Positions 21,896 through 24,704 of a stretch of 24,704 bases of DNA are shown here, in pieces. Under the pieces are notes generated by a model. It was not told where the DNA came from. It saw only the letters and a list, made by a program, of their open reading frames with translations, and did no database searches. Numbering within the stretch: position 1 is the stretch's first letter; each line of letters opens with the position of its first letter. This stretch comes from Pseudopelobacter sp964601865. GTDB lineage: Bacteria; Desulfobacterota; Desulfuromonadia; Geobacterales; Pseudopelobacteraceae. The stretch is taken from contig CAZRPI010000044.1 of assembly GCA_964601865.1 (NCBI GenBank), positions 1 to 24,704 of the forward strand. Direction: 5' to 3'. The position numbers and the translations under genes are program-made.

Positions 21896-22327
21896 TTAAT
21901 ATTCCGGGTATCTGGCAAGGGCATGGACAGTTTTTGACGCGTCACGTCCGACAATGAACCTTGAGCCATCCTTGAGCCAGACATGCCCCATCAGCCCCTT
22001 TTCGGGATGAATTGCGGCGCCGTAATGCAATGTAGTGGCTATGCCTCTCTTGCGCAACATCAGATGGGCCGCAATGGCGCGGTGAAAACATGTTGTCGAA
22101 AAAGGCAACCGTTTGAATACCTTGAATATACACTTTTTTATCATCATCTGTGACAGGCGGCGTTGCCGCATGGAAAGCTCACGTCGCCTGGGTTGTCGGG
22201 AAATTAACCCGCTGATCCGGTGAAACGAAAAGAACATCAACACAAACCTGGCCAGGATAATATAGGAGACAACCTCGAGATACAGCAGAAATATGGTACA
22301 ACGTCCGCGCCCTGGTTTACTTTTCAT
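21896..22327 (-). CDS. Lasso leader peptidase B2 (transglutaminase-like)
   Basis: A 143-aa protein of the lasso B2 family (transglutaminase-like cysteine protease). The hydrophobic N-terminal segment (about residues 11-35, IFLLYLEVVSYIILARFVLM) is usual for the family. The catalytic region reads STTCFHRAIAAHLMLRKRGI with Cys80 as nucleophile, then HYGAAIHPEKGLMGHVWLKDG with His115, and probably Asp120. B2 cleaves the leader after the Thr-x position, with the B1 protein supplying leader recognition. Its start overlaps the end of the B1 gene by 11 bp, so B1 and B2 are translationally coupled, the standard split-B arrangement. It is the only B2 in the window, so it should process both A1 and A2. 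Confidence 0.9.
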   Translation of the reverse strand: MKSKPGRGRCTIFLLYLEVVSYIILARFVLMFFSFHRISGLISRQPRRRELSMRQRRLSQMMIKKCIFKVFKRLPFSTTCFHRAIAAHLMLRKRGIATTLHYGAAIHPEKGLMGHVWLKDGSRFIVGRDASKTVHALARYPEY

Positions 22328-22613
22328 CGGATTCCGTCAACAGCCCGGCTTCATGTAGTTTCTGAAATAATTCGAGAACATCGCGTTCACAGGTCTCGAG
22401 ATCAACCGTAAATTCCCTGCTAAGCTGGATGCAAACAGTGTTGACCGACGTGGGAGAATGGATTAACTCCCATGCCCTTGCAGCGGACTCGTTCAGGCTG
22501 TAGCAGTATCCCTCCTGGCCATCAACCGCCAAGTAGTCGTCATCTATTCGGCTGAAAAGAATGCTCCGTGATTGATGTACAATACTATTGGTATCTAATT
22601 TTATTAACCCCAT
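22317..22613 (-). CDS. PqqD-like RiPP recognition element protein (B1), minus-strand module
   Basis: A 98-aa PqqD-family protein: SRSILFSRIDDDYLAVDGQEGYCYSLNESAARAW with the family's strand-strand-helix entry (YLAV...YYSLN), then FTVDLETCERDVLELFQKLHEAGLL, the winged-helix end. It overlaps the B2 start by 11 bp, the classic B1-B2 pair that binds the leader and delivers it to the protease and cyclase. It has only general similarity to the plus-strand PqqD protein at 12106-12381, so the two may be specialised for the two different leaders (YxxPxL in A1, WxxPxF in A2). The local sequence is more AT-rich than the housekeeping part of the window. Confidence 0.9.
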   Translation of the reverse strand: MGLIKLDTNSIVHQSRSILFSRIDDDYLAVDGQEGYCYSLNESAARAWELIHSPTSVNTVCIQLSREFTVDLETCERDVLELFQKLHEAGLLTESDEK

Positions 22614-22662
22614 TACTTGTCGCTCAATTAATGTGATTTATGGTTTTTGTTGCCAGAATCAG

Positions 22663-23613
22663 TCATGTAGTATCATTATTTCTAGTGATTTGCCACTGCT
22701 TTTCCAGGAGATCCGCCATTTCATCCAGGGCTGCCAGGTTTTTCGGACGCGTGAGCTCCCAGACCGGTACCCCCTGCAACAATTCCAGGCAAGCCTGCCA
22801 ATATGCGGCCGTCCTTCCCATCAGTTCTAGTATCTTGCCACGATAGGTCGCGGCCCGAATAAAGGAATTCACGGCTCTCATGCCCGATAACCGTCGCAGC
22901 TTCATGTCTCCCCACCCGAGGAGGTAGATCCCGCCCAGCGGAAGGGGTGATTTTTGAATATCGACGCGCCATGGCGCAATATATTTGTCAAACCTGAAAT
23001 GATCACGCTCCAGACCGTTTTCACTTAGGCCAACGAGCTCCAAGGCGTCTCTCCAGAGCCGTAATTGGCCGCTTGCCGGATAGACAACCGGAGTACCTTC
23101 GGGGGACAGGGCCAGACGGCAAAGATCGTCACTCACGAGATCATGTCCCCGTAAAGCCAGGCAGCCCGTGAGAGTGGACTTTCCGATGCCCGCCTCTCCG
23201 CAGAAAAGCACGGCAGCTCCCCCAATTGCCACGGAGCCGGCATGAACCACCAGCAGGCCGCGCTGATAGCACAGGACTCCCCATGCCGTTCCCAGAAGAA
23301 ACAGGCGAAGTTCCCTCAAGCCGGTGCCCGGGACCGGAAAAACCGATATCTCGGCTCCATTCCTGATTTTGTAATGACCCGCCTCAGGCGCAAAAAAGCA
23401 GAACTCTTCAGCCGTTACACAGGGAAGATTTTCCCGGTCGGCCGGAAAGTGCTCATCCTTCGATTTCAGCAGGATGCGCACATCCGTGACGGCAGCGCAC
23501 TCGGGCAGAAGAAAGGGACGCCATTCCGGCAACTCAATTTGAGACGTTACCGTGATTCCGGCATAATAGTATGACCATTGATGAAATGGCATGATTGCGC
23601 AGACATACCTCAT
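22663..23613 (-). CDS. HprK-like serine kinase, lasso tailoring (minus-strand module)
   Basis: A 316-aa HprK-related kinase, the first gene of the minus-strand operon. Key motifs are WSYYYAGITVTSQIELPEW at the N-terminus, LVVHAGSV (121-128), Walker A GEAGIGKS (139-146) and LVSDDL (159-164), followed by YPASGQLRLWRDALE. The order is the same as in the plus-strand kinase but identity is low outside the motifs, so these are diverged paralogues rather than a recent duplication. By analogy with paeninodin, it should phosphorylate the terminal Ser of A2. The start could be ATG 23613 or the internal ATG at 23592, which sits closer to the conserved first strand; neither has a clear ribosome-binding site. 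Confidence 0.86.
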   Translation of the reverse strand: MRYVCAIMPFHQWSYYYAGITVTSQIELPEWRPFLLPECAAVTDVRILLKSKDEHFPADRENLPCVTAEEFCFFAPEAGHYKIRNGAEISVFPVPGTGLRELRLFLLGTAWGVLCYQRGLLVVHAGSVAIGGAAVLFCGEAGIGKSTLTGCLALRGHDLVSDDLCRLALSPEGTPVVYPASGQLRLWRDALELVGLSENGLERDHFRFDKYIAPWRVDIQKSPLPLGGIYLLGWGDMKLRRLSGMRAVNSFIRAATYRGKILELMGRTAAYWQACLELLQGVPVWELTRPKNLAALDEMADLLEKQWQITRNNDTT

Positions 23614-23771
23614 GGCATGGAGAAATACTCATTGTAAAGGTCTGCTGGGACATTCCGTTATCCATCTGTCAACGGGAAATCATGTGCTTTTAAAAACAGA
23701 CGGATATTGCAGGTATTGATTTTAGTCTCTTGCGACTTGAGTCTTTACCATAAATGAGCAGACCTGAACGG

Positions 23772-23889
23772 CAATAGAACGCGGCTTCTCGCCGATGCAG
23801 CGGATTGACACGGATTATATTCAGCATGCGAATACAGATGTCTGATCAGCGTCAATCCGTTCACATCCGGCCTTTGCCGCGTGCCATTG
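23772..23889. repeat. Imperfect inverted repeat of about 118 bp (repeat family 2, copy 2)
   Basis: The left arm starts CAATAGAACGCGGCTTCTCG, and the right arm in reverse complement starts CAATGGCACGCGGCAAAGGC; both continue into CGGATTGAC. The ends and the outward flank (GCCTTTGATTTTTTCC, then GGTTCCGGCT) match copy 1 at 10337-10451, although the interior has diverged. Confidence 0.7.
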
Positions 23890-24037
23890 CCTTTGATTTT
23901 TTCCTGATTGGTTCCGGCTTGTCCGGCTTAGGAGGGTGTTGCTTTACATGGCGAGTCTTTATACTTGCGGCCAATCTCCGAGCCTAGTCGTTACCGGTAT
24001 ACGACATTGCCCGCTCACTATGGAATTATGACCCTGA

Positions 24038-24084
24038 ACGAGGGACCGGGAAACTCTTTCATTTTCCAATCCCGGATCCCTCGT
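24038..24084. terminator. Strong hairpin downstream of thiC
   Basis: ACGAGGGACCGGGA (24038-24051) pairs with TCCCGGATCCCTCGT (24070-24084), 14 pairs with a one-base bulge. It begins 9 bp after the thiC stop. In the thiC direction no T-tract follows; on the plus strand a short T5 comes six bases after the stem. It probably marks the end of thiC transcription, but it is not a textbook terminator. Confidence 0.5.
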
Positions 24085-24093
24085 CCCCGGTTT

Positions 24094-24704
24094 TTACCGG
24101 TTCATGGCGTCGTCCATCATCTTGTAGGCGCAGAATTCCCCGCACATGGTGCAGGCGCCGTGATCGGACAGCGGTGAGCTCTCCCGCAGCAGGCGCGCCC
24201 GCTCCGGGTCCAGCGCCATGGCGTACTGCCCCTCCCAGTCCAGCTTCTTCCTGCATCCGGCCATCCTGATGTCCTTGTCCATGGCCCCCTTCACGCCCTT
24301 GGCGATGTCCCCGGCGTGGGCGGCGATGCGCGACGCGATGACCCCCTCCCGCACATCCTGTACGTCCGGCAGCCGCAGGTGCTCGCTGGGGGTGACGTAA
24401 CAGAGGAAGTCCGCTCCGGCCGAGGCTGCTATGGCGCCGCCGATGGCGCAGGTGATGTGGTCGTATCCGGGGGCGATATCGGTTACCAGCGGCCCCAGTA
24501 CGTAGAACGGCGCGCCGTGACAGAGCCGCTTCTGCAACAGGATGTTGGCCTGGATCTGCTGCAGCGGCACGTGTCCCGGCCCCTCGATCATGACCTGGAC
24601 CCCGGCCTCCTGCGCCCGCTGGGTCAGTTCTCCCAGCAGGATCAGCTCATGGATCTGGGCCCGGTCGGTGGCGTCGGCCAGGCAGCCGGGCCGGAAGCCG
24701 TCAC
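24094..24704 (-). CDS. thiC: Phosphomethylpyrimidine synthase ThiC (C-terminal part; start outside window)
   Basis: The last 203 codons of ThiC, the radical SAM enzyme that rearranges aminoimidazole ribotide into the thiamine pyrimidine HMP-P. The frame enters from the right edge reading DGFRPGCLADATDRAQIHEL, then LGELTQRAQEAGVQVMIEGPGHVPL, LGPLVTDIAPGYDHI, AGADFLCYVTPSEHL, and the C-terminal cluster motif CTMCGEFC, the CxxCxxxxC [4Fe-4S] site typical of ThiC. The stop is at 24094-24096. A thiamine riboswitch would be expected upstream, beyond the right edge. It is the first conserved gene after the lasso locus and a functional partner of thiL at 6466. Confidence 0.97.
   Translation of the reverse strand, partial: DGFRPGCLADATDRAQIHELILLGELTQRAQEAGVQVMIEGPGHVPLQQIQANILLQKRLCHGAPFYVLGPLVTDIAPGYDHITCAIGGAIAASAGADFLCYVTPSEHLRLPDVQDVREGVIASRIAAHAGDIAKGVKGAMDKDIRMAGCRKKLDWEGQYAMALDPERARLLRESSPLSDHGACTMCGEFCAYKMMDDAMNR

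Larger units (their letters stand above)
23614..24093. other. Intergenic region between the lasso operon and thiC
   Basis: About 480 bp without a credible gene. It should hold the promoter of the minus-strand operon; a perfect TTGACA on the minus strand (23667-23672) has no matching -10, so I do not call one. A 9-bp inverted repeat AGGTCTGCT (23638-23646) / AGCAGACCT (23757-23765) brackets the region just upstream of the operon. The rest is the family 2 repeat (23772-23889) and a hairpin near thiC. Confidence 0.5.

Noticed and set aside
1..24704. tRNA, rRNA genes, CRISPR arrays, transposases and integrases
   Set aside because: I looked for tRNA T-loop patterns, regularly spaced repeats and recombinase motifs and found none that I could support.

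Overview
The window looks like a chromosomal stretch from a Geobacter/Pelobacter-like bacterium (Desulfuromonadota). This rests on protein content and style: an hsp20-lon pair, biosynthetic arginine decarboxylase next to a carboxynorspermidine-dehydrogenase-type enzyme, ThiL, transketolase, type I-beta DAHP synthase, a 6S-like RNA, ThiC, and two families of small palindromic repeats of a kind I associate with Geobacter. No taxonomic marker is present, so this is inference. A run of exactly 100 N shows that it is a draft assembly.

Left part (1-11.8 kb), housekeeping. On the minus strand lie speA and a partial carboxynorspermidine/saccharopine dehydrogenase (alternative spermidine route). On the plus strand follow hsp20-lon (translationally overlapping, ended by a strong terminator), a YdiI/MenI-type thioesterase, thiL, tkt, a Crp/Fnr-family regulator, aroF, and a self-contained small RNA gene (promoter, about 185-nt structured RNA, terminator) that I call as probable 6S RNA.

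Middle and right (12.1-23.6 kb): a compound lasso-peptide locus made of two convergent modules. The plus-strand module holds a PqqD-like recognition protein, a radical SAM/SPASM enzyme, a 56-aa lasso precursor (A1) with its own promoter and terminator, an HprK-like kinase and a family 2 glycosyltransferase. The minus-strand module reads HprK-like kinase, PqqD-like B1, transglutaminase-like B2 leader peptidase, a second 53-aa precursor (A2), a GT9 glycosyltransferase interrupted by the assembly gap, a polysaccharide pyruvyltransferase, a GH130-like beta-propeller, the asparagine-synthetase-like lasso cyclase and a TylF-like methyltransferase. Only one B2 and one cyclase are present, so both precursors probably share them. 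Both predicted cores begin Ser-Gly, carry one Asp at ring-closing distance (position 9 in A1, position 8 in A2) followed by Gly, and end in Ser. A C-terminal Ser is the residue phosphorylated by HprK-like kinases in paeninodin-type lasso clusters. The surrounding sugar enzymes suggest further decoration, perhaps glycosylation on phosphate, but that is a hypothesis.

Right edge (23.6-24.7 kb): an intergenic stretch with the second copy of a roughly 116-bp imperfect inverted repeat (the first copy is upstream of aroF), a strong hairpin, and the C-terminal part of thiC on the minus strand. The lasso locus therefore sits between the 6S RNA gene and thiC, in what looks like an accessory insertion between conserved genes.
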